Assembly: GCF_020858115.1 (NCBI RefSeq)
Contig: NZ_JACYMM010000002.1
Coordinates: forward strand, 434,001 to 498,000
DNA: 64,000 nucleotides
Direction: 5' to 3'
DNA from: Janthinobacterium sp. FW305-129
GTDB lineage: Bacteria > Pseudomonadota > Gammaproteobacteria > Burkholderiales > Burkholderiaceae_D
Both the position numbers and the translations under genes were made by a program. The notes under the pieces were generated by a model. It saw nothing but the letters and a program-made list of their open reading frames with translations, was not told the origin of the DNA and searched no databases. Shown here piece by piece: positions 49,801 to 58,737 of this stretch; position 1 is the first letter of the stretch; the number at the start of each line of letters is the position of its first letter.

Positions 49801-49916
49801 AAAATCGTACCGGCTGCGTTCGATTGTGCCATGACAGGCGCAACGACCATCGTGGACATGGCACCGGCACTGAAGGCCAGCGCCAGGGCACGCACTAAAA
49901 CAGTTTTTCTCAACAT
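46860..49916 (-). CDS. Oar-like TonB-dependent receptor with N-terminal carboxypeptidase-regulatory-like domain
   Basis: 1018-residue outer-membrane protein. After the signal peptide (MLRKTVLVRALALAFSAGAM...MAQ) comes a beta-sandwich of about 80 residues (AGTIFGTVDAPAGATVSLQNL, NGRYTVTALPIGRYKVDL) of the CarboxypepD_reg-like type, then a plug (ENAFYVNGFPVTNPLTQLGSSELPFGAI, GGFGAEFGRSIGGVLNVTTKSGTN) and a large barrel ending LSVEYNHKF. This architecture is that of Oar and related receptors, often implicated in protein or peptide handling. AGGAA precedes the ATG at 49916. Codon use resembles highly expressed genes. It has no partner gene next to it. Confidence 0.9.
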   Translation of the reverse strand: MLRKTVLVRALALAFSAGAMSTMVVAPVMAQSNAAGTIFGTVDAPAGATVSLQNLDTGLKRTVTVEANGRYTVTALPIGRYKVDLVRDGKVVESKETDVVIGQGVDASFSSKVQAVQVTGRRNRIDVSNTNNGAIFTAKELDKLPVATNLSSIILLAPNTTRADSAYGGTSIGGGGASENAFYVNGFPVTNPLTQLGSSELPFGAIAQAQVLTGGFGAEFGRSIGGVLNVTTKSGTNNWEFGATAAITPNSMRSDPKNIYYANTGENPATDGKLHFRRDTSQSTQNYYGAYVGGPIVEDKLFMFVAVDQTATKTGIANSTASTTLARDGWADRRVEQTRYLAKFDWNISDNHRLEWTSIGDTTKDRQRAYGLNTDTYKSNGVKYSEQNDKNGGGNGAESNALKYTGQLTDDLVFTTLYGISKAPRSTTYEDYDVNGILRSVASTVAGRVPELDAQNLYRNYQKYAGATGNITKPGSDKVKSFRADLEYKLGSHTLRVGVDHNEIDSVNAGQFRAGGGSWTYRTVGETNAFKPVNLSGGRPGVVGDFGGYGTRGFYARLSDFSSVTDASATQSAQYLEDRYQVTKNLLITAGLRNEQYTNKNGDGEKFIDVKNQIAPRLAASWDVFGDASMKVFGSAGRYHLQLPTQVAARAASRSTLITQDFTYTGIDAQGQPTGLVAINTPISPDNEYGQRKDVRSVVVKDLKPNYQDEITLGFEKAYNPSLNFGAKATYRKLGAGIDDSCDTRPLRAYAAKNGIPVSATDIPCFIFNPGEDATVWLNGSDGSGRYVHLSKEELGFPKVKRTYAALDLFAEHPFRNGWYGKINYTWSRSYGNMEGQTRSDTGQTDVGTSAGWDFPEFTPDSMGLLPNDRRHQLKAFGYYEFTNEWSVGANLLIQSGRPKTCLGTNPVADAGEDNPFGGPGYGAEYYFCGGKPTPRGSLGRMPYEKRLDMNVAYKPAILKGVEFKIDVFNVTNSQTATARQETYDDGSGEGILANYDEYRTLQAARTVKLSVEYNHKF

Positions 49917-51837
49917 GTGGTTTCCTAATTATTAGATTAAGCGTCTCTGGTAGAGTTGCTTGGTAAATTTAAGCACTAAATCATGTTTAATACGTTTTTA
50001 TTTCCGGTTTTAGTTTTTTGATAATTTGACACTCCCCCACCAATGATATGGCAGTCCTCAGACAAAACAGGAAGAACCCTCTTGCCTAAGAGACACATAA
50101 AACCATAGGCGATTGTTCACTGTCAACATAGCGGGAAAATATGATGCAAACAAACAACAATTTAAATAAACGGAGAAATATTGAACAAACCAGCGAAAAT
50201 GGTGCAGCAGCGCACCATTTTGATGCAGTGCAGAAAAAGAGAATAAGAATATGTGAAAAATGTACTTTGAGACCGTGCATTATGGCGTGCGCCTTGCAGA
50301 CATGATGCGGCAAGCTGCGGGCATGCTGCGATGCACGTAGCCCTTGAAACAGCGCCTTTACCCCCTTGGCATGACAGGATAAATGTTGCAAAACAACAAC
50401 GTTTCATGAAATTAAATTGCCGAAAGTTGGGATTTTCAATTACATTGAATAATTACGATTTAAAAGAATATTCGCTCTTGAATGGATATTTCAAAAAAAT
50501 CACCATCGAAGAAAATGGCAACTTCATATACATCATTAAAAATCGAATATCAAACATAAACACTCACCCCGGCAAGCTCGCGAGAAACGAATAAAATCAG
50601 CAGCATCCAAAAAATATCCAATTCGGAAATAACAAGAATAATCCGGCATATGACTGCGGCAATCACCGAGAAACTCCGCACTGATGCAATGCGCCAGTTA
50701 TAGAGCAGCATCATGTCGACGCATATATTGTTGTCGGCAATATCAAGCCGTGCCATCCGGGCATGCTCGCGAAGATGACGGCCTCAGCAGACGCCGTCCT
50801 GCCTCCCCCTCGATGCCATCCTTCTGGCGGTCTGGAGCCTTGGCCAATCCGCAGAAGTCTCTGCAATACGACCTTGTCCATGCAACTCAATAGAAAAACC
50901 GAGCAATTGCCTATACATCCCTATTCTCAATTTCTTTTCGATCCCTTTAGCTTGGCGAATAAGCAAGCGAACTGCCGTGGATAAAATGCCATGCCGTGAA
51001 ACATATTCAGCATACAAATGAGTGATATCTGAAAACTGGCAAGGCTGCCTGACTTCGGCAATTGTCGGCCAGTTCGGCCGGCCACATTGCCTGTACAAAC
51101 CAGCCTGCAAAACGACGGGCCAACGCACCGGTATGGTGCGCCGCAATAGGGTGCAGGTACGACTGCAACCTGCGTCAGGCTACTGTTAAATAGCGTCCTG
51201 GTGCCTTGAGTAGTGAATGCGCCCCTTCCCGGCCGGGCAAGCGATCACGGTCCTGCGCGGGTATGTTTTTGCGCTCAAGCAGCGGGACACCCACTTGCAC
51301 TAGCCCTACGCCGTGCCGGGCAGTTGCTGATGCCCACCCTTATCAGGCCTTCCGCATAGCCGGAACAGGTGTTGCACGCGCAGGAAGCGCCCTGAAACGC
51401 AAGCGTCGTATGCCGTTCCCTGTCCAGCGGCAGCGCCGGCGATCTTGGCCTGTGTCTGGCGGCAACAGCTGATATGCTCGCGGTCCCCGGCAAGCAGGGA
51501 CACTCCAGGAATCTTCCTCGGCCCCTGCTGCTTGGCAACACGCCGCAAAACGCGATCATGGTGCTCCTTGAACACGCTGCGCAAGTACGCTTGCACTGTC
51601 CCGCCTGCCACTCGAAACACTTGCACCCGCATGTTCATGCACACGGCCTCCGGCGCGGCCGTCACGTGCCCTGCGGGCGCATCTTTACTTGTGTTCAGCG
51701 GCATGCAGCTGGCCCCTTGCACCACGCGACCTCGTGGCTCGACTACGCACATTCCCTGCTGGTATCCGATTCCGTGCGCAAGGTATTCTTGAAGGCAACT
51801 TTAGGTATGCCTCCACACCTGATTGTGCGATAGCCAT
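49917..51837. other. 1.9-kb region without a supportable gene
   Basis: Positions 49917 to about 50760 are AT-rich, unlike the rest of the window, and include the upstream region of the Oar-like receptor. From about 50760 to 51837 the GC rises but no frame has a family match, good start and Shine-Dalgarno. Open frames at 50406-50594 (plus, 62 codons, rich in Asn/Lys/Ile), 50784-51146 (minus, 120 codons) and 51474-51833 (plus, 119 codons) are the only candidates. I see no tRNA, no insertion-sequence ends and no clear repeats. It may hold degraded genes, a small RNA, or foreign DNA. Confidence 0.5.
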
Positions 51838-51877
51838 AAAAAAAGGGCGGGATGACTCTTCAGTCATCCCGCCCTTT
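51838..51877 (-). terminator. intrinsic terminator of receptor 5
   Basis: Perfect 16-bp stem AAAGGGCGGGATGACT/AGTCATCCCGCCCTTT (51842-51857 and 51862-51877) with a 4-nt loop; seven A residues on the plus strand (51838-51844) give the T-run on minus. 45 nt beyond the receptor 5 stop. Confidence 0.92.
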
Positions 51878-51922
51878 CGAAGAACGGGGCGGCATCGCTG
51901 CCGCCTTGCTCACCTTGCTATA

Positions 51923-54790
51923 TTAGAAGGTATATGCCAGACCCAGGCTCAGGAAGCGGCCAACAGCGCCTGCCTGGTGCAGCGATGCGTTGTACGTGGT
52001 TTGTACAGTGGCATTGCCGTAGGTGCTCAGGTCAAACGGTGGCTGACGGTCGAACAGATTCAGGATCGAACCTTTCAATGTCAGGTTCGGGCTGACCTTG
52101 TACTGGATGTTCAGATTGGTCGTCGTGAACGATGGCACGTGGCAATACTGATCAGGCTGCGTAAGGTTCTGGTAGTAAGGACGGCTGGTGATGACAGCCG
52201 ATGCCTTGGAGCAATCGGTAGCACCCACCGATGGGTCCAGTGCCGAGAAGCTGCTGGTGTAGTTCAGCGTGGCATTCACGTCCAGCGGACCACGGGTCCA
52301 GCCCAGGCTCAGCTGCGCACGGTCTTTCGGCGAACCGGTTGCGCCGGAAACCACCGTCGGGCCTTGGGTTCCTGCCAGCTGGTAAGTCACGCCAGCAACG
52401 GTTTGCTCGTAGCTGATGGTGTGAGCATAGCTCAGGTTGGCACGAATGATGCCGTTTTCGGACAGGTTCCAACGGTAGCCGATATCGGTTTCCACGCCGG
52501 AGGTCTTGGTCGAACCACCATTGATGTAGGCCGATTCTGCAAACAGAATAGGACCAACCGATGGGGTACCCTGAGCAACGCCCGTACCTACGCCAGTAGC
52601 GATGTCGATCGGCACGGCGGCACCACGCACAAACGTCTCGCGGTAGCTAGGATCGTTGCCGGCGGCGGTCACGATCTGGTTACGCACTTCGATGTTGTAG
52701 TAGTCGATGGTCGCGTTCAAGCCCTTGAATGGCTGGAGCACGGCACCCAGGGTGTACGATTTCGATTTCTCTGGCGACAGATCCTTGTTCGGACGTTGTA
52801 CGTACGTAGGCTGGATGTTGCAAGAGCTTGGTACGTTGCCAGCGGTGTACTGCTGGCCGTTGGCGCACAGGATAGGATCGTTGATGCCGTGGTACAGGAA
52901 GAACGAACCCGAATTGCCTGTCTCTGCCGGGTTAGGCGAGCGGAAACCACGAGCGAAGGTACCGCGCAAGGCGATTTCCTTGGTCGGCGTCCATTTCAGC
53001 GTTGCTGCCGGGGTGAACGATTTATTATTGTCAAATTTATCATAGCGACTCGACAGATTGAACTCGACGTTTTTCACTGGAATGGCTGCCAACTCGGCGA
53101 AAATAGCCTTGTTGGTCTCTTCACCAAACACGAAAGCCGACGTCGAACCAACTTGACCGTTCAGGGTCAGTGGCGACGGTGGCGCATCCCAGGTACGTTT
53201 GTGCCAGTGGGCGCCAACTGCCAGTTTCAGCGGGCCTGCACCCAGTTGCGGCATCAGTTCGCGCGAACCGACCACGTCGATGTAGTTCAGCTTCGATTCC
53301 AGCGTGTTCGAGAAGCGTGGCGACACCTGGTCGATCAGCTGTTGCGAATTACCACCCACTGCATTCCACGCACCGGAGCGCAGCAGGCTGTACAAAGCGG
53401 CACGGTCAACAAAACCACTGTAATCGACTTCTGCCTTGGACTTGGTCAAGCCGCCTGCCAGTTGCAGATCCCAGCCCATCGCGGCACCAGTCAGGTCGAT
53501 CGCCAGACGGGTGGTGGTCGCCGTGTTGCTTTGCTGCGAGTTGCCGTCCAGGCCAGGAATGTAGCCATACAGGCGTGCATTATTGGCGAACGGGTTGTTC
53601 ACGTTGGCACCGACAGCTGCACCGGGAGCAAACGTGGTGCTAGGCATGGCGCCGAAGCCCGGGATCAGTACGCCATTGTTATTGACGTTGGTACCGGCGA
53701 ACGAGGTCGGCGAGTAAGCTCCTGGCAAGCCGCGATTGTTCAGGTTATCACGCTGGAAGATCGAAGCCTTGACCGACATTTCCCAGTCTTGCGGCAGCTT
53801 CTTGGTAAAACCGACCAGCAAATTCTTGTTCTCGGTTTCAGGCTGGATGAAGGCGTATTTATCCTCCACCGCGCAGCCGCCGGCGCGATACGTAGTGTAA
53901 TTACATTTAGGATCCAGGAAGACGAAGTTGGCCGCGTTTTGCGCGCCGCCCGCACCAGAAGGGTTATACAGGAATGGCGAGTTCGCTGCGGTCAGGAAGC
54001 CGTTGCGGGCGGTTGGCACGCCGAAAGTCAGATTCTGGCCACCACGTGGACGCCAGTCCAGCTGGTCCCAGGCGTACTGCTTGCGGTCGTCGACCTTGAT
54101 CGCGCCTTGGCGACGCCATTCGGCGGTAGCGAAAACGTTGTAGCCGTCGGTGTCGAGATCACCGAAACCGGTGCTCAACGAAGCGCGGTTGGTCGTGCCG
54201 CCGCCATGTTCCGTGGTACCGCTGTCAGCCGAGAAGCGGGTGCCCGTGAAGTTTTTCTTCAGTTTGATGTTGACCACGCCAGCGACCGCATCCGAGCCGT
54301 ACAGCGAGGAAGCACCGCTTTTCAGCACTTCGATGCTGTCGATGGCATCGAATGGAATGTTGGAGACGTCAACGAAGGAGCGTTGCGAATCGTCACCGAT
54401 CGCGTAAGGCGACATGCGGTGGCCGTCGATCAGCACCAGCGTCGAACCAACGGTCAGGCCGCGCAGCGAGACGCCCGATGCACCGTTGGCGAATGCGCCA
54501 GAGAAGCCCGTACCGAGCGTACCCGCACCGTTGGAAGCCAGATCCTGCAGCAGCTCGGCAACCGAGGTTTTACCGCTGCGCTGGATTTCGGCTGCAGTGA
54601 TTACCTGAACTGGTGCCGCGGTTTCGCTATCGGTACGGCTGATCAGCGAACCGGTCACCATAACGCGTTGCACAGGCTCGCTGGCGGCAGCTTGTTGAGC
54701 CATTGCCGGGGAAATAGCTGCAACGGAAAGTGCGCCACTTGCAAAAACTTGCAAGATCGCAACTGGCATAGGTTTGATACGTAACTTCAT
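51923..54790 (-). CDS. TonB-dependent receptor (receptor 5)
   Basis: 955-residue outer-membrane transporter. Signal peptide (MKLRIKPMPVAILQVFASGA...AMAQ), VMVTGSLISRTDSETAAPVQ box, plug with VSLRGLTVGSTLVLIDGHRM and IDSIEVLKSGASSLYGSDAVAGVVNIKL, and a barrel ending GRFLSLGLAYTF. It belongs to the same broad family as receptors 1 and 4 (DIEKSGKTSVAELLQ-type plug start, C-terminal AVGRF) but lacks their KIAPLDPLTYG segment. AGGAG 8 nt upstream supports the ATG at 54790. It stands alone, with its own terminator. Ligand unknown. Confidence 0.91.
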   Translation of the reverse strand: MKLRIKPMPVAILQVFASGALSVAAISPAMAQQAAASEPVQRVMVTGSLISRTDSETAAPVQVITAAEIQRSGKTSVAELLQDLASNGAGTLGTGFSGAFANGASGVSLRGLTVGSTLVLIDGHRMSPYAIGDDSQRSFVDVSNIPFDAIDSIEVLKSGASSLYGSDAVAGVVNIKLKKNFTGTRFSADSGTTEHGGGTTNRASLSTGFGDLDTDGYNVFATAEWRRQGAIKVDDRKQYAWDQLDWRPRGGQNLTFGVPTARNGFLTAANSPFLYNPSGAGGAQNAANFVFLDPKCNYTTYRAGGCAVEDKYAFIQPETENKNLLVGFTKKLPQDWEMSVKASIFQRDNLNNRGLPGAYSPTSFAGTNVNNNGVLIPGFGAMPSTTFAPGAAVGANVNNPFANNARLYGYIPGLDGNSQQSNTATTTRLAIDLTGAAMGWDLQLAGGLTKSKAEVDYSGFVDRAALYSLLRSGAWNAVGGNSQQLIDQVSPRFSNTLESKLNYIDVVGSRELMPQLGAGPLKLAVGAHWHKRTWDAPPSPLTLNGQVGSTSAFVFGEETNKAIFAELAAIPVKNVEFNLSSRYDKFDNNKSFTPAATLKWTPTKEIALRGTFARGFRSPNPAETGNSGSFFLYHGINDPILCANGQQYTAGNVPSSCNIQPTYVQRPNKDLSPEKSKSYTLGAVLQPFKGLNATIDYYNIEVRNQIVTAAGNDPSYRETFVRGAAVPIDIATGVGTGVAQGTPSVGPILFAESAYINGGSTKTSGVETDIGYRWNLSENGIIRANLSYAHTISYEQTVAGVTYQLAGTQGPTVVSGATGSPKDRAQLSLGWTRGPLDVNATLNYTSSFSALDPSVGATDCSKASAVITSRPYYQNLTQPDQYCHVPSFTTTNLNIQYKVSPNLTLKGSILNLFDRQPPFDLSTYGNATVQTTYNASLHQAGAVGRFLSLGLAYTF

Positions 54791-55590
54791 GTAAAAAACT
54801 CCTTCTGGACATGTGCCTGAATTTTTGTAAGGAAACCCCTGGGTAAAGGTTTTCCCAGTAAATGTGTCAAAACGTTACAAATGTGACGCAGCGACTACAT
54901 GGAACCATATGGCACTGAACGATGTCAATTTATTAGAAAGGTAGTATGGCTTTGGAACAATATCTAAATTCATACAATCAACTTTTATCCCATACATTAT
55001 TCGGCAATAGTGCAGAAACAATTTAAATTAGTGCGTTAGTGTCGTTTTTTTGTGCAATGATACATATATTGCAATGCAACAAAAAACTAAAAGGATATTT
55101 ACAAAACACCGTTACAATTTTGCGCGAAATTACTCCTCTTTACCCTTCTTGAGACCTGAAAAAGAAGGCTGCTTTCCCTGCTCATTAGCGATTGTGCAAA
55201 TGCAGCAAATGAAAGACTGGCAAAGCCGGTGCGCGGCGCTATCAAGGCGCCGACCGCGCCTGCGGTGAAATGTTGTTTTTTTGCAGCAACAACATGCTGT
55301 GCACTGCCGCTCCCCCTGCTGCTTGCGCCAGAACAACATTGCCTGCGCCCATCCATTCCCCACTGCCGGCCTGCCCATGTCCACTGGACCGTAACAGCGT
55401 TGGCAGTTACATTTGTTGCGATACAGCTATGACATTGTCATTTTTAAAAACCCGGCGCACGGCGGCTTCCAGGCTGGAACCATAGGCAATGCATTGCCCG
55501 CCGGAAGGAGTAAAATGCCGCCTTGCGCCGCGCCACGCGGCTGCCCACTCTCCGCTAGATACGGAGCCCTGCACTTTTCGGATAGACACC
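54791..55590. other. divergent 800-nt region between receptor 5 and the FAD oxidoreductase
   Basis: AT-rich from 54791 to about 55140, then mixed. No supportable gene. Two similar sequences are visible: GTTACAAATGTGA at 54874-54886 and GTTACATTTGTTG at 55406-55418. A palindrome TGACATTGTCA (55430-55440) and a GTAAC-N10-GTTAC repeat (about 55391-55410) lie upstream of the oxidoreductase. No clear -35/-10 pair was found for either gene. Confidence 0.5.
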
Positions 55591-57219
55591 ATGTTGCGAC
55601 TCAACGAAGTAAAACTCCCCCTCGAACACGACGAAGCGGCCCTGCCCGCCGCCATCCTGGCGCGCCTGGGCATCGATGCGGCCGATCTGCTCGGCTTTAC
55701 CGTCTTCAAGCGCAGCTATGACGCGCGCAAGCGCAGCGCCGTGGTGCTGATTTACTCGCTGCATGTGGACGTCAAGAATGAAGCGGCCGTGCTGGCGCGC
55801 CTGCGGCACGACGTGCACCTGATGCCCGCGCCCGACACCGACTACAAATTCGTCGCCGGCGGCGAACAGCTGGCCGGCCACAGCACCGAACCGCGCCCCA
55901 TCGTCATCGGCACGGGCCCCTGCGGCCTGTTCGTGGCGCTGATCCTGGCGCAGATGGGCCTGCGTCCCCTGATCCTGGAACGGGGCAAGCAGGTGCGCGA
56001 ACGCACGGTCGACACCTTCGGCTTCTGGCGCAAGCGCGAACTGAACCCGGAATCGAACGTGCAGTTCGGCGAAGGCGGCGCCGGCACCTTCTCGGACGGC
56101 AAGCTGTACAGCCAGATCAAGGACCCCAAGCACTACGGCCGCAAAGTGCTGACGGAATTCGTCAAGGCGGGCGCGCCCGAAGAAATCATGTACGTGAGCA
56201 AGCCGCACATCGGCACCTTCCGCCTGGTCAAGATGGTGGAGGAAATGCGCGCGAATATCGAACAGCTGGGCGGCGAATACCGTTTCAGCAGCAAAGTGGT
56301 CGATCTCGACATCGCGCCCGGCCCGGACGGCGGCCAGGTGCGTGGCGTGGTGCTGGAGAATGGCGAAACCATCGCCAGCAACCACGTCGTGCTGGCCATC
56401 GGCCACAGCGCGCGCGACACGTTCGAAATGCTGCACAAGCGCGGCGTGTACATCGAAGCGAAACCGTTCTCGATCGGTTTCCGCGTGGAACACCCGCAAT
56501 CCTTGATCGACAGCTGCCGCTTCGGCCCCAGCGCCGGCCACCCGATCCTGGGCGCGGCCGACTACAAGCTGGTGCACCACGCCAGCAATGGCCGTTCCGT
56601 CTACAGCTTCTGCATGTGCCCGGGCGGCACGGTGGTGGCGGCCGCATCCGAACCGGGCCGCCTGGTGACGAACGGCATGAGCCAGTATTCGCGCAATGAG
56701 CGCAACGCCAACAGCGCCATCGTCGTCGGCATCACGCCGGCCGACTACCCGGGCGACCCGCTGGCCGGCATGGCCCTGCAGCGCGAACTGGAAGAACGCG
56801 CGTTCGCCCTCGGCGGCGGCAACTACGATGCCCCAGGGCAATTAGTCGGCGACTTCGTGGCCGGCCGCGCCTCGACGGAATTCGGCAGCGTGGTGCCGTC
56901 GTACAAACCGGCCGTGCACCTGACGGATCTGGCGCCTTCGCTGCCCGAATACGCGATCACGGCCCTGCGCGAAGCGTTTCCGGCGTTCAACAAGCAGATC
57001 AAGGGTTATTACAAGGCCGATGCCGTGCTGACGGGCGTGGAAACGCGCACCTCATCGCCGATCCGCATCAAGCGCCGCGACGACAACCTGCAAAGCCTGA
57101 ATACACGGGGCCTGTTCCCCGCCGGCGAAGGCGCCGGCTATGCGGGCGGCATCCTGTCGGCGGCCGTCGACGGCATCAAGGTGGCCGAGGCGGTGGCGCT
57201 GTCGATGGCGGCGCGCTAA
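55591..57219 (+). CDS. FAD-dependent oxidoreductase of the COG2509 type
   Basis: 542-residue flavoprotein of unknown substrate. An N-terminal domain of about 90 residues (RLNEVKLPLEHDEAALPAAI, FTVFKRSYDARKR) precedes a Rossmann FAD site (IVIGTGPCGLFVALILAQMG, LERGKQVRERTVDTFGFWRK), the family block VQFGEGGAGTFSDGKLYSQIK, and a C-terminal FAD-closing segment GLFPAGEGAGYAGGILSAAVDG. The family is widespread (annotated as uncharacterised NAD(FAD)-dependent dehydrogenase). The ATG at 55591 gives a family-like start; the longer frame to 55489 overlaps the promoter region. Convergent with the histidine kinase gene 8 nt away. Confidence 0.87.
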   Translation: MLRLNEVKLPLEHDEAALPAAILARLGIDAADLLGFTVFKRSYDARKRSAVVLIYSLHVDVKNEAAVLARLRHDVHLMPAPDTDYKFVAGGEQLAGHSTEPRPIVIGTGPCGLFVALILAQMGLRPLILERGKQVRERTVDTFGFWRKRELNPESNVQFGEGGAGTFSDGKLYSQIKDPKHYGRKVLTEFVKAGAPEEIMYVSKPHIGTFRLVKMVEEMRANIEQLGGEYRFSSKVVDLDIAPGPDGGQVRGVVLENGETIASNHVVLAIGHSARDTFEMLHKRGVYIEAKPFSIGFRVEHPQSLIDSCRFGPSAGHPILGAADYKLVHHASNGRSVYSFCMCPGGTVVAAASEPGRLVTNGMSQYSRNERNANSAIVVGITPADYPGDPLAGMALQRELEERAFALGGGNYDAPGQLVGDFVAGRASTEFGSVVPSYKPAVHLTDLAPSLPEYAITALREAFPAFNKQIKGYYKADAVLTGVETRTSSPIRIKRRDDNLQSLNTRGLFPAGEGAGYAGGILSAAVDGIKVAEAVALSMAAR

Positions 57220-57226
57220 GCCAGCC

Positions 57227-57249
57227 TCAGGCTGCCAGCGGCAGCCTGA
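57227..57249. terminator. hairpin at the convergent ends of the oxidoreductase and kinase genes
   Basis: Perfect 10-bp inverted repeat TCAGGCTGCC/GGCAGCCTGA with a 3-nt loop. It lies inside the last codons of the kinase gene and just after the oxidoreductase stop. No T-run follows, so any termination would be weak or factor-assisted. Confidence 0.4.
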
Positions 57250-58603
57250 TCTGTATATGACAGCCTGGCGTGGCATCGATGGCGCTGACCTGGCCGCCCA
57301 GCTGCTGCACGATGGTGTAGACGATGTGCATGCCCAGGCCGGAGCCGCCCTGGCCCCGCTTGGTGGTGAAAAACGGTTCGAACATATGTTCGCGCACGGC
57401 CGGCGCCAGGCCGATGCCGTCATCGGAAAACTCCAGCAGCAGCCATCGCCCGGCTGCGTCTTCCCCCTCTTCCTCCTCGATGCGCGCGCGTATCGTGATG
57501 CGCCCCGGCCCGCCGTGCGGATAGCCGTGGCGGGCGCTGTTCATCAAGAGGTTCGAAAGGATTTGCGACAGCTTGCCGGCCGCCAGGCGCACCTGGCAAT
57601 CGGGCGCGATGTCGAGTTCCACGCCCAGCGCCGCCTTGCGCAATTCAGGACTGTGCGCCGACACCAGGCCGTGCACATAATCGTGCAGCGCCAGGTCGGC
57701 CACGTATTCGCTGACCTGGTCCACGGCCAGCTGCTTGAAATTGCCGATCAGGTCGGCGGCGCGCGCCAGGTTGCGCTCGATCAAGGCCGCCGCACCTTTC
57801 AGGGATTCGGCGATGTCGATCAGTTCGGCACGGCTGACCTTGGCCCCGCCCAGCAGCTGCACCAGCTGGTCGGCATAGCTGCCCATGCTCGACGCGGCCG
57901 TCAGCGCCACGCCGATGGGCGTGTTGACTTCATGCGAGACACCGGCCACCAGCGAACCGAGGGCCGCCATCTGTTCCTGCTCGATCAGGTTCGCCTGCGC
58001 CGCCAGCAGCGATTCGGTGCGCACGCGCACGATTTCTTCCAGTTGCTGCGTGCGCTCCTGGTGCTGCAGTTCGGCCGCGCCGCGGGCCGAGAAGATCGAC
58101 AGCAGCAGCAAGGCCAGCAAACGCTTGTTTTCATCGATGGGACGCGTGTCGATGGCCGACAGGATGCCCAGGGTCTTGCCATCGGTATCGATCAGCGGCA
58201 TGCCGACATAGCTTTCCGCATGCATGTCGACAAGGAGGGTATCGAATGGAAAGCGACGCTGGATATCGCTGCCGTGAAAACACATGCTCTGGCAGGTGAC
58301 GTCCTGGCAAGGCGTGTGCTGCAGGCTGTATTCGATATTCGGCTGGTAGCCATTGCCGCCCCACAGGGCGAGGGTGCGGATGCCTTCGCTGCCATCGTCC
58401 ATGCGCACCAGGCGCCCGGCGATCACATACTGCACGTCGAGCGCTTCGGCCAGGTCCTTGACGAGGATGCGCAGGAAGTCGTCGCCACGGGCGTGCGCCG
58501 TCGAGGCGGTGATCGAGCGCAGGGCCGCTTCCGCCAGGGTGCGCCGCTGCTCGGGATCGAACAGGGGTTCTTGCGAATTCACATCAAACAACGGAATACT
58601 CAT
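57227..58603 (-). CDS. GAF-domain sensor histidine kinase (orphan)
   Basis: 458 residues and no membrane segment. A GAF-like sensor domain (about 40-180) contains three close Cys (99, 104, 108) in HTPCQDVTCQSMCFH, a possible metal, heme or redox site. A coiled coil (about 180-215) leads to a dimerisation/phosphoacceptor helix with His224 in GVSHEVNTPIG, then an ATPase domain with LLMNSARHGY (N box), FSDDGIGL (G1) and GGSGLGMHIVY (G2). No response regulator gene is adjacent. AGGAG 5 nt upstream supports the ATG. It lies downstream of corA on the same strand (134-nt gap). Confidence 0.9.
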   Translation of the reverse strand: MSIPLFDVNSQEPLFDPEQRRTLAEAALRSITASTAHARGDDFLRILVKDLAEALDVQYVIAGRLVRMDDGSEGIRTLALWGGNGYQPNIEYSLQHTPCQDVTCQSMCFHGSDIQRRFPFDTLLVDMHAESYVGMPLIDTDGKTLGILSAIDTRPIDENKRLLALLLLSIFSARGAAELQHQERTQQLEEIVRVRTESLLAAQANLIEQEQMAALGSLVAGVSHEVNTPIGVALTAASSMGSYADQLVQLLGGAKVSRAELIDIAESLKGAAALIERNLARAADLIGNFKQLAVDQVSEYVADLALHDYVHGLVSAHSPELRKAALGVELDIAPDCQVRLAAGKLSQILSNLLMNSARHGYPHGGPGRITIRARIEEEEGEDAAGRWLLLEFSDDGIGLAPAVREHMFEPFFTTKRGQGGSGLGMHIVYTIVQQLGGQVSAIDATPGCHIQIRLPLAA

Positions 58604-58737
58604 GAATGCTCCTGCACGGCACCGGCAGCGCAGGCACAGCTGCCGGCGCGGCGATTCTCAGCCATGACCCGCCCCAGCGGACCTGCCGCGATTGTACCCC
58701 TGGATATTGTTCAATAATACAGATACACAGGAATTTT

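Noticed and set aside
50406..50594. 62-codon AT-rich frame, plus strand
   Set aside because: No Shine-Dalgarno, no recognised family, and an AT-rich stretch favours chance frames rich in Asn/Lys/Ile. Kept only as a candidate in the gap entry.
50784..51146. 120-codon minus-strand frame, considered as a transposase or regulator remnant
   Set aside because: No motif of any transposase or helix-turn-helix family is recognisable, and there are no inverted ends or target duplications nearby.
51474..51833. 119-codon plus-strand frame before the receptor 5 terminator
   Set aside because: His/Cys-rich composition without a family match, no Shine-Dalgarno, and several overlapping frames of similar length in the same stretch.
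55408..55421. RstA-type box upstream of the FAD oxidoreductase
   Set aside because: TACATTTGTTGC is one base short of the TACATNTNGTTACA spacing and lacks the final ACA.
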